From NCBI RefSeq assembly GCF_020687165.1, contig NZ_JAJEQC010000011.1: DNA of 64,000 nucleotides. One strand, written 5' to 3'. Below are positions 1 to 7,606 of the stretch, piece after piece; within the stretch, counting starts at the first letter, position 1, and each line of letters starts with the position of its first letter. Under the pieces are notes generated by a model. That model did not search any database and was not told the DNA's origin. It saw only the letters and a list, made by a program, of their open reading frames with translations. Source of the stretch: Hominenteromicrobium mulieris. Its GTDB lineage: Bacteria > Bacillota > Clostridia > Oscillospirales > Acutalibacteraceae. The translations under genes and the position numbers were made by a program.

Positions 1-20
1 CTGTACCTCCTGAAACAAAA

Positions 21-86
21 ATGCTCTAAGTGATTGCTTCACTAACCATGACAAAATCATGATTAAGAAGTCACTTAGAGCATATA
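21..86. repeat. Long imperfect hairpin that ends the virD4 reading frame
   Basis: A 13-base arm ATGCTCTAAGTGA at the left is answered by its exact complement near 68-80. The inside continues as CTTC/GAAG and AATCATGA/TCATGGTT pairs around a short loop, giving one long stem-loop. The virD4 reading frame on the minus strand runs straight into it and stops. It could be the end of an inserted element, a palindromic mini-element or a transcription-stopping hairpin; the window begins too close to decide. Confidence 0.6.
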
Positions 87-1039
87 TCACCGCTGCTTAG
101 CTTGTATTTTTTATACTGCTTCACTGCAAAGCAATTCGGCTTGCGCTGTTCCAGCCCCTTGAACATATAGTCCACGGCGTTGAGAAAATCCTCGTCATCC
201 TCCTTTACCTCCATGCCGGAGATCATGTCCACCAGCGTATTCATGTTGCGATCCTCCTCGGCTCCCTCAAAAATGATGTAGCCCAGCAGGGCGCAGTACA
301 AAAGCGTTTCCGCTTTCGTCCAGAACGGATCGCCCTCCTTGCCGTCGCCCTTGGTGTTGGAAATGAGGGCGTTGACAAACTTTAGAATGTCGGCCTCGGT
401 CTTGATATACGCCAGCGGGTTATAGTGCATGGATTTTGAAAAATCAATGCTGTTGAACACCTTGATTTTATAACCCCGTTTTTGCAAAAATGAGCCGACC
501 TGCCCCAGCACACCGCCCTTGGGGTCTACCACCACATAGGAAGAATGTGCTTGCAGGAGTTGCGGCGTGAGCCAAAAGCGGGTCTTGCCGGAGCCGGACG
601 AGCCGATCCCGCAGAAATTGAGGTTGCGGGCGTTAGCGGGATTTTTCGGACGGGTGTTCATGGTGAGCCGTTCCGTGGCGGTCAGCAGCATATTGTTTTC
701 AAATTTAGGATCGACAAAGGGCTTGATGTCCTTTTCGTTGCCCCAGCGGGCGCTGCCGTACTCCGCATCCCGGCGGTATTTCTTGGCGTTCTTGCTTTTG
801 AAGTAAATCAGCAGGCGGAACGCCACCGCGCCCACAATACCCACCAGCCAGTCAAAGAGGGCAAGGCCGGGGGCGAAATCGGCAAAGGCCGCGCCGACGG
901 TCTGTCCCAAACCGATAAACTTATGGGCAAAATCGCCGCCCGCCGCCAGACGGTAGGCCGTCCCCAGCTTGAGGAACGCCCAGCCGATGAACACATAGGG
1001 AATGTTTGGCAGCACATATTTACGGAGCTTATCTGTCAT
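71..1039 (-). CDS. VirD4/TraG-type conjugative coupling protein, C-terminally truncated
   Basis: Coupling proteins of this family are membrane ATPases that bring the relaxase-DNA complex to the type IV secretion channel. The 322 residues show two membrane segments (about 10-32 and 58-82), then the start of the ATPase domain with a Walker A box GSSGSGKT at 146-153 and the VVVDPKGG motif after it. Family members are about 600 residues, so the second half, including the Walker B region, is missing; the frame dies at KYKLSSGD inside a long hairpin. The start is the ATG at 1039 because AAGGAGG lies just upstream, and it overlaps the end of the PcfB gene, so the two are coupled. I see it as a broken remnant of a conjugation module and regard it as non-functional. 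Confidence 0.85.
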   Translation of the reverse strand: MTDKLRKYVLPNIPYVFIGWAFLKLGTAYRLAAGGDFAHKFIGLGQTVGAAFADFAPGLALFDWLVGIVGAVAFRLLIYFKSKNAKKYRRDAEYGSARWGNEKDIKPFVDPKFENNMLLTATERLTMNTRPKNPANARNLNFCGIGSSGSGKTRFWLTPQLLQAHSSYVVVDPKGGVLGQVGSFLQKRGYKIKVFNSIDFSKSMHYNPLAYIKTEADILKFVNALISNTKGDGKEGDPFWTKAETLLYCALLGYIIFEGAEEDRNMNTLVDMISGMEVKEDDEDFLNAVDYMFKGLEQRKPNCFAVKQYKKYKLSSGDICSK

Positions 1040-1502
1040 GCGACACCTCCTTGATATGCTCCTTGGGCGGCTTTTCCTTGGCAAGCTGCTGTTCCGCCTG
1101 CTTCATCTGTTCGGGGATCGTGGGCTGGCGGGACTTGGCCTTATCCAGCACCTTGCGGGAATATTCCGAAAAGCAGGCGGTCATAGCGTCCGCCTGCCCG
1201 GACTTGAAGAACAGCAGGTATTTCCCCGGTTCGGTCTGATAAAAGGCATAGTCCACATTCCATTTCCGGGCTACCCGGTCAAAGAGCTTTGTGTCCCCGG
1301 ACAGTTCAAGGCTGCTGGTGGATGTGCCGTGCGCCATGAGCTTTTTTACGGTCTGCTTGCCGTGAGGTGTCTGCTTTGCCCGGTGCGCCTTGGCGATCTT
1401 GCGCCCCACCGCCCGGACAACATAGGCAAGCCCCCGAGCGGTCAGCTTCGACGCCTTCACCGATATGGCAATCGTGCGCCGGGAAATATCCTCATCTACC
1501 AG
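1029..1502 (-). CDS. PcfB family (DUF3801) conjugation protein
   Basis: This small basic protein matches the PcfB family found directly upstream of virD4 in Gram-positive conjugative elements, where PcfB is thought to help the coupling protein. Visible features are the conserved KASKLTARGL opening, a central region with YAFYQTEPGKYLLFFKS, and a charged, lysine-rich C-terminus. The first conventional in-frame start is GTG at 1460. The frame stays open upstream through VDEDISRRTIAISV, which fits the usual family N-terminus, back to a CTG at 1502 placed nine bases after GGAGG. I therefore extend the gene to the CTG; GTG at 1460 is the conservative alternative. The stop overlaps the virD4 start. 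Confidence 0.75.
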   Translation of the reverse strand: MVDEDISRRTIAISVKASKLTARGLAYVVRAVGRKIAKAHRAKQTPHGKQTVKKLMAHGTSTSSLELSGDTKLFDRVARKWNVDYAFYQTEPGKYLLFFKSGQADAMTACFSEYSRKVLDKAKSRQPTIPEQMKQAEQQLAKEKPPKEHIKEVSHDR

Positions 1503-1532
1503 CCGTCATCGCCTCCTCTCTGATAGAATTAT

Positions 1533-1559
1533 GACCTTGGGACAAGTTGTCCCAAGGTC
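1533..1559. repeat. GACCTTGGGAC inverted repeat, copy 1
   Basis: A perfect dyad, GACCTTGGGACA and its complement around a three-base centre, fills the gap between ArdA and PcfB and overlaps the ArdA stop codon. A near-identical dyad lies at 3709-3735 in the same position relative to a stop codon, another copy is inside the ParB gene (4705-4727), and a degenerate copy is at 7560-7578. It could be a processing or termination hairpin or a protein binding site. Confidence 0.7.
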
Positions 1560-2265
1560 AGCGTTCATCATGCTCCTTTCTCGGGTGCAGGCGTTCGCCC
1601 TCCAAAGAGGAACGGTCTATGACCTCCTTGTAGGCCGCCATCTGCTCCCGGATATTCAACTTGGGGTACGTAAAAATGCGGTGTTCGGCGGGAATGTCCT
1701 CGATGCCGTGGTACACCTCCTTGAAATCGCCGCTGCGGGTCAGATAGCCCGTGGGGGCGAAGTGGCCGCCTTCATTGATCCGCATATCCCGCCCATAGGC
1801 TTCAAAATCGAAGTAGGGCAGCACATTATCCGGCACATCCAACAGCTCCATGTCCTCCACATAGATGCGCCCCAGCGTTTCATCGTCGGTCACGCCGGGG
1901 TGCAGATCGTAGCAGTCCAGATTGTGAACGAGGTTGATGATGTCCGCCACGCTGGAAGTATGGTCGCCCTTGTTGAGTACGGCCTCCAGCGTTTCGATCT
2001 CGTCGCTGTCCAGCTCGGAAATGAGGTGCGCCAGATGGTTCAGCTCGTCCAAGTTTTCATACTCGGTGAGATAGTCGTATAAGCCCATCACATCGCCGTC
2101 AAAGGCGGTGATGAAAAACTCCTCATACCGCACACCGTCCACGCCGATGTTCTTTAAGAGCGATTGCACCTCCTCTGTGGTGGCCGGAAATTTCAGCGTT
2201 TCCCCCACAAGCTGCCCCTCGGCGTATTTGCCGAGGTTGGTGATGTAGGCTTCAAATACCGTCAT
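1558..2265 (-). CDS. ardA: Antirestriction protein ArdA
   Basis: ArdA proteins are acidic DNA mimics that block type I restriction enzymes while an element enters a new cell. The 235-residue product is strongly acidic and has the family's opening FEAYITNLGKY and the central acidic stretch ELDSDEIETLEAV; length agrees with the family. The start is the ATG at 2265, preceded by AAAGGAGGTGCAA; an in-frame GTG two codons earlier lies inside the ribosome binding site and is unlikely. The gene overlaps the 3' end of the DNA methyltransferase by 14 bases, so both are read from one message. Pairing a protective methylase with an anti-restriction protein is common on conjugative elements. Confidence 0.88.
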   Translation of the reverse strand: MTVFEAYITNLGKYAEGQLVGETLKFPATTEEVQSLLKNIGVDGVRYEEFFITAFDGDVMGLYDYLTEYENLDELNHLAHLISELDSDEIETLEAVLNKGDHTSSVADIINLVHNLDCYDLHPGVTDDETLGRIYVEDMELLDVPDNVLPYFDFEAYGRDMRINEGGHFAPTGYLTRSGDFKEVYHGIEDIPAEHRIFTYPKLNIREQMAAYKEVIDRSSLEGERLHPRKEHDER

Positions 2266-3337
2266 TTGCACCTCCTTTTGTCAGCGCCTCCGCAATCCCT
2301 GCCATGATGTACTCGGCGCAGGGCAGCGCGATGGCGTTTCCCAACGCCCGGTAGCGGTGGGAGGATAGGATTTTCTCGTCGTCCGCACCGTACCTTGTCC
2401 AGCCCTCCGGCAGCCCCATCAGCCGCTCACATTCCGTTTCCGTGGGAAAGCGGACGCAGCCCCCGGCGGGATCATCCTCATACCAAAAGGCAAAGGGCGA
2501 AATGCCGCCCGCTAACAGAGTGGGAAAAGGGTCAGTTGGCAGTCCGAAGCTGTTTCGGAACGCTGTTTCCGTCCGTTCCTTGGCGGACGCCCGCATACGG
2601 AAGCATTGAAAGGGTCGGGTAATTGGTACACGCCGCCCTGCTTCAATAAAAGAGCCTCGATCTCCGCAGGCGGCGGGCAGCCCGCGATCTCCGCCAAGTG
2701 CAGGAAGTGACTGCATTGTGCGGGGCTTAAAAAGTATTTCGTGGGAACGCCGTCCTCCAAAGTCTGCCACAAGAAAGATGCGCTGCCGTCGTGCCAGCCG
2801 GGGGCTTGCCCAATGCTGGGCGTCCATGAGCCGCCAGCAGAGGTCAGGCGTTCGCCCTCGCACCATTCCGGCTCCTGCCCATCTTCCAGAAGCAGGCATT
2901 GAAACATCGGTGTCTGTGAAAGCGGATAGGACGGCTCTAAAATCCATCCGGTCATTTGATGAAAACGCTCCCATGACGTTTTCCCAAACAGCGATTGCTG
3001 GAAATAGACCATTTGTCGCCTCCCTCATTTCACGGATAATGCGGATGGCTTGAAAGAACAGGCTGGACTTTTCTCCCGCAAGCCCCTTGCGGTTGCCGAT
3101 CTGCGAAAGATTTTGACATGGTGAGCCAAAGGTGATGATATGGACGGGCGGGAGATCCCGCCCGTCCAGCTTCGTCACATCCCCCAAATGCGCCATATCG
3201 GGAAAGTGGCGTTTCGTGATGGAGATAGGGGCTTTTTCAATCTCGCTTGCCCATACCAGCTCAATGCCGCAGCGCACCGCCGCCAGCGGGAATACGCCGA
3301 TCCCGTCAAACAGGCTCCCCAGCCGGAGCGCCGTCAT
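2252..3337 (-). CDS. DNA (cytosine-5-)-methyltransferase
   Basis: The enzyme transfers a methyl group from S-adenosylmethionine to cytosine C5 in DNA. Motifs appear in the canonical order: motif I SLFDGIG (8-14), motif IV with the catalytic cysteine in GSPCQNLSQ (71-79, Cys74), motif VI ENV (about 119-121), motif VIII RQRIFLVAD (about 183-191), a target-recognition region, and motif X RALGNAI near residue 332. No partner restriction endonuclease lies beside it, so it is an orphan methylase, probably guarding the element against host restriction. Its ATG overlaps the end of the upstream gene, indicating coupled translation. The target sequence cannot be read from the protein. Confidence 0.92.
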   Translation of the reverse strand: MTALRLGSLFDGIGVFPLAAVRCGIELVWASEIEKAPISITKRHFPDMAHLGDVTKLDGRDLPPVHIITFGSPCQNLSQIGNRKGLAGEKSSLFFQAIRIIREMREATNGLFPAIAVWENVMGAFSSNDRMDFRAVLSAFTDTDVSMPASGRWAGAGMVRGRTPDLCWRLMDAQHWASPRLARRQRIFLVADFGGRRSHEILFKPRTMQSLPALGGDRGLPAACGDRGSFIEAGRRVPITRPFQCFRMRASAKERTETAFRNSFGLPTDPFPTLLAGGISPFAFWYEDDPAGGCVRFPTETECERLMGLPEGWTRYGADDEKILSSHRYRALGNAIALPCAEYIMAGIAEALTKGGANDGI

Positions 3338-3338
3338 C

Positions 3339-3680
3339 TTATCTGCGTCCCTGTCCCTTGACGGTCAATATGCCCTCAAGGGTGGTGGCGGTGATCCCGA
3401 GCCGCTGGGCAACGGCGATGTCATTTTTCATGGCCTCGGTGACGGTATGACCGCACACCACCAGCACATGAGAACGGCGGAGCAGGTCGCGCCCCATGTC
3501 GATGCCGCTCTTATGCTCCTCGGGAACGGCGTCATTGAGGAAAAGCGGCTGATAGAGCGTCGGACAAATAGGCGAAAAGCCCGCCTCATAGACAGCGCGG
3601 CAATACTGCGCCGCCAGCTTTGCGTTTTCGTGGTCGCTGCCGCACCATGCAGCGGTGATATATGCGAGGGGTCGTTTCAT
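3339..3680 (-). CDS. DUF4406 protein (nucleoside 2-deoxyribosyltransferase-like fold)
   Basis: The 113-residue product begins RPLAYITAAWCGSD and contains a central DMGRDLLRRSHVLVVCG and TEAMKNDIAVA, the pattern of DUF4406 proteins, which are predicted to have a nucleoside 2-deoxyribosyltransferase-like Rossmann fold. Such proteins are frequent on phages and conjugative elements, but their reaction is not established; I do not assign one. The ATG at 3680 is chosen because the conserved N-terminus begins there and GGAGGTTTTTACA lies upstream; an earlier in-frame ATG falls inside the inverted repeat at 3709. It sits between the ParB-like gene and the DNA methyltransferase in the same minus-strand operon. 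Confidence 0.8.
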   Translation of the reverse strand: MKRPLAYITAAWCGSDHENAKLAAQYCRAVYEAGFSPICPTLYQPLFLNDAVPEEHKSGIDMGRDLLRRSHVLVVCGHTVTEAMKNDIAVAQRLGITATTLEGILTVKGQGRR

Positions 3681-3708
3681 TGTAAAAACCTCCAATTCAT
3701 AAACGAAA

Positions 3709-3735
3709 GACCTCGGGACAAAAAGTCCCAAGGTC
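3709..3735. repeat. GACCTCGGGAC inverted repeat, copy 2
   Basis: The dyad is GACCTCGGGAC, AAAAA, GTCCCAAGGTC. As in copy 1 it overlaps a stop codon, here that of the ParB-like gene, and precedes the next gene of the operon. About 22 bases of it recur, identical, inside the ParB coding sequence at 4705-4727, where they encode a lysine/arginine/serine linker. Confidence 0.7.
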
Positions 3736-5200
3736 ACTTTTCAAGATCTGTTTTCTTTTCGGGCTTACCCAGCTCGGGCGGCTGCTTGGCCTTCCAGTCA
3801 TCCAGCAGAGAAATGATTTTGTCCTTCATTTCCCTCGGGGACTTGTCCTTGCCGAAATACTTTTCCAGTTCCGCACTATTGATGATCACCTTGTCTACCT
3901 CCTTTTTCTCCTGCGACAGAATCCCGTCGATCACATCGCCGTTGAGTTTGCCGTCCTTGTCCAGCTCCCGCATTTTCTGTGCCTGCGACAGCGAGGGCGA
4001 GGACTGCTGCCCCTCGATGGACACGGCGATATATCTCTGATTTTTGGGACGGATGAATGATATCTCCACCGCTGGGGTGAACGCCAGCTTTTTCTCGTCC
4101 ACCATTTTCTGCAAATCCGGCACAAGCTCGGTCAGGCGGATATACCGCTGCACCTGCTTGTAGTTCATGCCGTTGCGATCTCCCACGACCTGCGTAGAGC
4201 GTTTTCCGGCGTCCTTGTCCTCCTCACCGGGGCGGGAGCCTTGGTGCTTGATGGCCTCCACCTGCATTTTGAGCGACTGTGCCTTTTCTGTGGGCAAAAT
4301 GCGCTCACGGTGGCGGAGGTTGTCATCCGTCATGGCGAGGATGGCTTCATCGTCCGTCATGTTGCGGACGATACACGGCATATTCGCAAATCCGGCGAGT
4401 TCGCTTGCCCGCTGGCGGCGGTGGCCTGCGATGATTTCATAGCCGCCATCCTCACGGGGACGCACCAGCGCAGGCTGATTGACGCCTGCCGCCTTAACCG
4501 ACTCCACAAGTCCCTGCATCTCCGCATCGTCCCGGACACCAAAGGGATGATCTTTGAACGGGTGCAGGTCAGACAGGTTGAGATAGACGATCTCCTCTTT
4601 TTCGGCGCGGGTTGCGTCACGGGGCGCAGACGGCTCCGGCGTGGCCTCCGCCCCAGCGGGAGCGCCGCCCTTATCCACGGCAGGCTTCTCCGGGATGGGC
4701 TTGCTTTGGGACTTTTTGTCCCGAGGTTTGGACGGCTTGGTCTTATCGGGAGCGGCCTTGCCATCCTTGGACGGGCGACCTCTGCCGGGCTTGGCGGCCT
4801 TGTCCTTTTCCGTGGGCGGCTTCTGCTTGACCGCCTTTTTCTCCTCCTTGGCAGCCTCGTCACGGGCAGCGACAAAATCCACCACCTTGCCGGAATGTGC
4901 CGGGGCGGGATCGTCCTTGCCGGGAGTGGGCGGCTGCTCCTGTTCCTTTTCAGCCTTGGGGACTTCGGGCGCGGCAGGCTCCTCCACCTCGGCGTGGGTA
5001 ACAGCGTCGGCGGGATCGGGCATGGCATCGCCCATTTCAAAGAGCGCCGCGTGCCCCTCGTGCTCCAGCATGACCGCCTCTGCGTCGGTCAGCACAGGCT
5101 CGGGAGCGGGCTGCTCCGGCACGGCTACATTTTCTACCGTGGGAGCGGGAGTCTCGGCGGGCTGGGCTGCCTCGGGAATGTTTTTCTTATCATCTGCCAT
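3734..5200 (-). CDS. ParB/Spo0J-like partition protein of the conjugative element
   Basis: ParB-type proteins bind DNA sites and load partition or regulatory complexes; on conjugative elements they often act as regulators or stability factors. The 488-residue product has a long disordered N-terminal half rich in Pro, Glu, Lys and Ala (about 1-200), then a ParB/sulfiredoxin-like domain (about 204-295) with the GHRR box at 259-262, and a helix-turn-helix region with YKQVQRYIRLTELVP. No ParA partner is adjacent. The ATG at 5200 follows GGAGGTTTGCAA. It is the first gene of the minus-strand operon and is preceded by a hairpin-T-run leader. Part of its linker is encoded by a copy of the operon's intergenic dyad, suggesting that the dyad has moved. 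Confidence 0.87.
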   Translation of the reverse strand: MADDKKNIPEAAQPAETPAPTVENVAVPEQPAPEPVLTDAEAVMLEHEGHAALFEMGDAMPDPADAVTHAEVEEPAAPEVPKAEKEQEQPPTPGKDDPAPAHSGKVVDFVAARDEAAKEEKKAVKQKPPTEKDKAAKPGRGRPSKDGKAAPDKTKPSKPRDKKSQSKPIPEKPAVDKGGAPAGAEATPEPSAPRDATRAEKEEIVYLNLSDLHPFKDHPFGVRDDAEMQGLVESVKAAGVNQPALVRPREDGGYEIIAGHRRQRASELAGFANMPCIVRNMTDDEAILAMTDDNLRHRERILPTEKAQSLKMQVEAIKHQGSRPGEEDKDAGKRSTQVVGDRNGMNYKQVQRYIRLTELVPDLQKMVDEKKLAFTPAVEISFIRPKNQRYIAVSIEGQQSSPSLSQAQKMRELDKDGKLNGDVIDGILSQEKKEVDKVIINSAELEKYFGKDKSPREMKDKIISLLDDWKAKQPPELGKPEKKTDLEK

Positions 5201-5273
5201 TTGCAAACCTCCTTTTCGTGGCATGAAAAAAGCCAGTCCGCAGACTGGCCAGCAACGGGAAACCTCCTTTCAG
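5177..5273 (-). promoter_or_regulatory. Operon leader with terminator-like hairpin before parB (copy 1 of a 97-base repeat)
   Basis: On the minus strand the leader reads GGAGGTTTCCC, then the hairpin GCCAGTCTGCGGACTGGC followed directly by TTTTTT, then a second GGAGG and the parB ATG. A hairpin plus T-run in a 5' leader suggests transcription attenuation. A short reading frame with a start at about 5286 (MYTFLKGGFPLLASL...) runs through the hairpin. The same arrangement recurs, ungapped, exactly 2430 bases away at 7607-7703, where the hairpin and the GGFPLLASL coding frame are kept while the parB start is decayed. Confidence 0.65.
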
Positions 5274-5341
5274 AAAGGTGTACATTACCGCCCGTTGTCC
5301 TATTGAACGGTATTATTATTGTAGAAAATACTAGAATTTGA

Positions 5342-5350
5342 TGCTATAAT
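5342..5350 (+). promoter_or_regulatory. Extended -10 promoter for the HEPN/nuclease pair
   Basis: TG-C-TATAAT forms a perfect extended -10 element 47 bases before the HEPN start. No clear -35 hexamer is seen, which is acceptable for an extended -10. It faces away from the parB operon. Confidence 0.55.
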
Positions 5351-5397
5351 TAATGTGTTCTATGATTAGTTTTCGGAAGAAATAGAGGACTGTTGGT

Positions 5398-6906
5398 ATG
5401 CCAAACTACAAAGAGAAAATAGCTGAATTTGAGAACAATTTTTCTACTGTCATAGATAAATCCGTTAGAGACTTGTCTATGGCCTTTGACAATTTATACC
5501 TCGACAAGAATGCTAAGGAAATTCCGCCCACTATCAAGTTAGCGGAAGCCTTGCTGTCTGGCGAGCATAATATATCGACCAAAATGCAGATTCATTATGA
5601 CATTGCGAATGCATATCACGATCTCCGCATGATTGAAGGAGTATATAGCGAGCGTTACCTTGAAAAAGAATTATACCATTTGCGCTGCGCCTTAGATATG
5701 TATGAAACCAATTATTATGATGCAGACAGCGACAGTGCTGAAGTAAAAGTAGCTCAGTATATTGCCATGCGGTCATACACAAATCTCGGAAACGCTTATC
5801 GAGCATTAGGTCGCCATATTGTGGCAATAGACTGTTTTCAAGACGCTTTGCTGATTAGCAATGATTTTGCGATGGCAAGTCTCAATCTATCGTTTTTGCT
5901 GTTTAGGTGTGCACCGTTGCAAATCAAACGTTATGAGCAGAGCTACTATCATCATGCCTGCTATTACTATTATAAGCAAACAGAACGTTGCAAGATAAAC
6001 CTAGAAGATCAAGATTATTTGGAAGGTTTGAAATCCAATATTTCTTTGTTCGATTCTGCATATGTTGAGAACTATTTGAACAAACCACTAGAACTTCCAC
6101 TATTTGAAGTAGACAACCAAGATGAAGCCGATTATCGAAACTATTTGCTTTTATTCCGACTTTTCTTAGACCCGTGTTTGGAAATATTATCTGATCACTG
6201 CTTTGCAGTTGATAGCATCAATCTTCCCTTTGAAGCGCCATATAGTGACAGAGAAAAAGAATTCATTGGCCTGTTTAACCAAATCAAGCAAGAATATAAT
6301 TGGGCCAGACTCTTATGGTATAAGACATCAACGGAAGAAGCAAACGAGCATTATTCGGATCGGGAATTGGATTTAGTTGATACGGGGGATTCTTCAGATC
6401 ATTCTTTAAGAGAAAGTATGTTACGAACTGCCTTTAAGGCAGCATACTCTCTATTTGATAGGATTGGATTTTTCATCAACCAGTATTTTGAAGTGGGGCT
6501 TACAGATACAAAAGTAAGTTTCAAAAATATATGGAAAGAACAACTGATTGATGGAAATGGACAAGTGTATTTCACAATTCCCAAGCCTATCATGAATACT
6601 CATTCGGATAACCCTCTGGTTAAAGCAATGTATTGGCTCCAAAAAGATTTCTACGAAAGAAAAGAAATTAATGTTACTACCCCTCACGCAGAACGAATCT
6701 TCCAGATGAGAAACGACATAGAGCATAATTGTCTACGCACTGGAACGCAATCGCATAATACATCTTTTACAAAATATACTACCGAGGAAAAAATTGAAAA
6801 TAATACATTCCGTCTCTTAAAGTTGGCAAGGGAGTTGATAATATACCTTTGCCTTGCAGTAAATTTTGATAGAGAAAAAGATAAAAGAGCATCCATGGAG
6901 GAGTAA
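5398..6906 (+). CDS. TPR and LA2681-like HEPN domain protein
   Basis: HEPN domains are small all-alpha RNases common in toxin-antitoxin, abortive-infection and CRISPR effector proteins. The 502-residue product begins with helical repeats resembling TPRs (about 45-180; SYTNLGNAYRALGRHIVAIDCFQDAL is the clearest) and ends in a HEPN-like domain with RNDIEH at 438-443, fitting the R-x4-6-H catalytic motif. Overall it resembles the LA2681-like HEPN family. The start is the ATG after the TATAAT promoter; the ribosome binding site is weak (GAGGA at a distance). The stop is followed two bases later by the nuclease gene. Base composition is clearly more AT-rich than the flanking conjugation genes, a sign of separate acquisition. 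I infer a defence role from the domain pairing only. Confidence 0.78.
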   Translation: MPNYKEKIAEFENNFSTVIDKSVRDLSMAFDNLYLDKNAKEIPPTIKLAEALLSGEHNISTKMQIHYDIANAYHDLRMIEGVYSERYLEKELYHLRCALDMYETNYYDADSDSAEVKVAQYIAMRSYTNLGNAYRALGRHIVAIDCFQDALLISNDFAMASLNLSFLLFRCAPLQIKRYEQSYYHHACYYYYKQTERCKINLEDQDYLEGLKSNISLFDSAYVENYLNKPLELPLFEVDNQDEADYRNYLLLFRLFLDPCLEILSDHCFAVDSINLPFEAPYSDREKEFIGLFNQIKQEYNWARLLWYKTSTEEANEHYSDRELDLVDTGDSSDHSLRESMLRTAFKAAYSLFDRIGFFINQYFEVGLTDTKVSFKNIWKEQLIDGNGQVYFTIPKPIMNTHSDNPLVKAMYWLQKDFYERKEINVTTPHAERIFQMRNDIEHNCLRTGTQSHNTSFTKYTTEEKIENNTFRLLKLARELIIYLCLAVNFDREKDKRASMEE

Positions 6907-6908
6907 TA

Positions 6909-7520
6909 ATGGGGGCAATCAATCCTTATCGAGAATTCGTTGCGAGTATATCCCCAACGGAATTTGAAGAACTTTGCTTGGAAATATTGAAGGGCTATGC
7001 AGAAGCTGAGCATTTATCAGACTTCTCGATCCAGCATAATGTATCTATTCCTGCTGATGATGGTACATACCAAATAGATGTCTATGCAAGGTTTATTGCC
7101 ATGGGCGTTGAGTTCAAAGTCATAGCAGAGTGCAAGAGATACTCTTCTCCCGTTTCTCGTGAGAAAGTTGCTGTGTTAGCCGATAAAGTAAAAAGCCTTG
7201 GTGCACATAAAGGAATTATGATCTCCACCTGTGGCTTTCAAAGTGGAGCGTATGAATACGCCAAGAAACATGGAATAGCACTTTTGCAAGTCATTAATAG
7301 AAATGTAATGCACATTATGAATGCCGCCACTCCAGAAACAGAAGAACAGAAGCAAAAACTCCACCTTATGTTGGACTGGTATAATCGAATGCCAAAATAC
7401 TACGCCAAAGAGTATGCAACAATGGATTTTCCGGACAAAACAATTTATCCTTCTCCCAAAATGCTGGAAGCGATAAGGCGGGAATTTGTTTTAGCGCATA
7501 AAGATATACTACCAAGGTAA
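6909..7520 (+). CDS. Mrr-like restriction endonuclease (PD-(D/E)xK fold)
   Basis: Mrr-type domains cut DNA, classically methylated DNA. The 203-residue protein has an N-terminal helix with EFEELCLEIL (about 19-28), then IDVYAR with Asp57 and VIAECKR with Glu74 and Lys76, giving the D...ExK active site, followed by the helix around VAVLADKVKSLGAHKGIMIST that matches the conserved core of the family. There is no separate DNA-recognition domain, only a roughly 80-residue C-terminal tail. The ribosome binding site GGAGGAG lies within the last codons of the HEPN gene, so the two proteins are translationally coupled and probably work together. It has no adjacent methyltransferase partner. Confidence 0.82.
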   Translation: MGAINPYREFVASISPTEFEELCLEILKGYAEAEHLSDFSIQHNVSIPADDGTYQIDVYARFIAMGVEFKVIAECKRYSSPVSREKVAVLADKVKSLGAHKGIMISTCGFQSGAYEYAKKHGIALLQVINRNVMHIMNAATPETEEQKQKLHLMLDWYNRMPKYYAKEYATMDFPDKTIYPSPKMLEAIRREFVLAHKDILPR

Positions 7521-7559
7521 CCCCCTTTGTATCTTACATATCGGTTAACAAATAATCCT

Positions 7560-7578
7560 TTGGGACATTTTGTCTCAA
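7560..7578. repeat. Degenerate copy of the operon dyad
   Basis: TTGGGACA, TTT, TGTCTCAA is an imperfect dyad resembling those at 1533 and 3709. It lies in the decayed second copy of the parB 5' region and supports the view that this stretch came from a related operon. Confidence 0.4.
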
Positions 7579-7606
7579 GCCGCTTTGGCTCCTTGATCTT
7601 GGGGTT

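Noticed and set aside
1..90. A group II intron or insertion sequence interrupting virD4
   Set aside because: No GTGYG-type intron 5' end and no transposase are visible; too little sequence lies left of the gene to make a call.
4241..5341. A long plus-strand open frame opposite the parB-like gene
   Set aside because: It mirrors the Pro/Lys/Glu-rich coding strand, has Gly/Leu/Arg-biased composition and no start signals; parB has clear domains.
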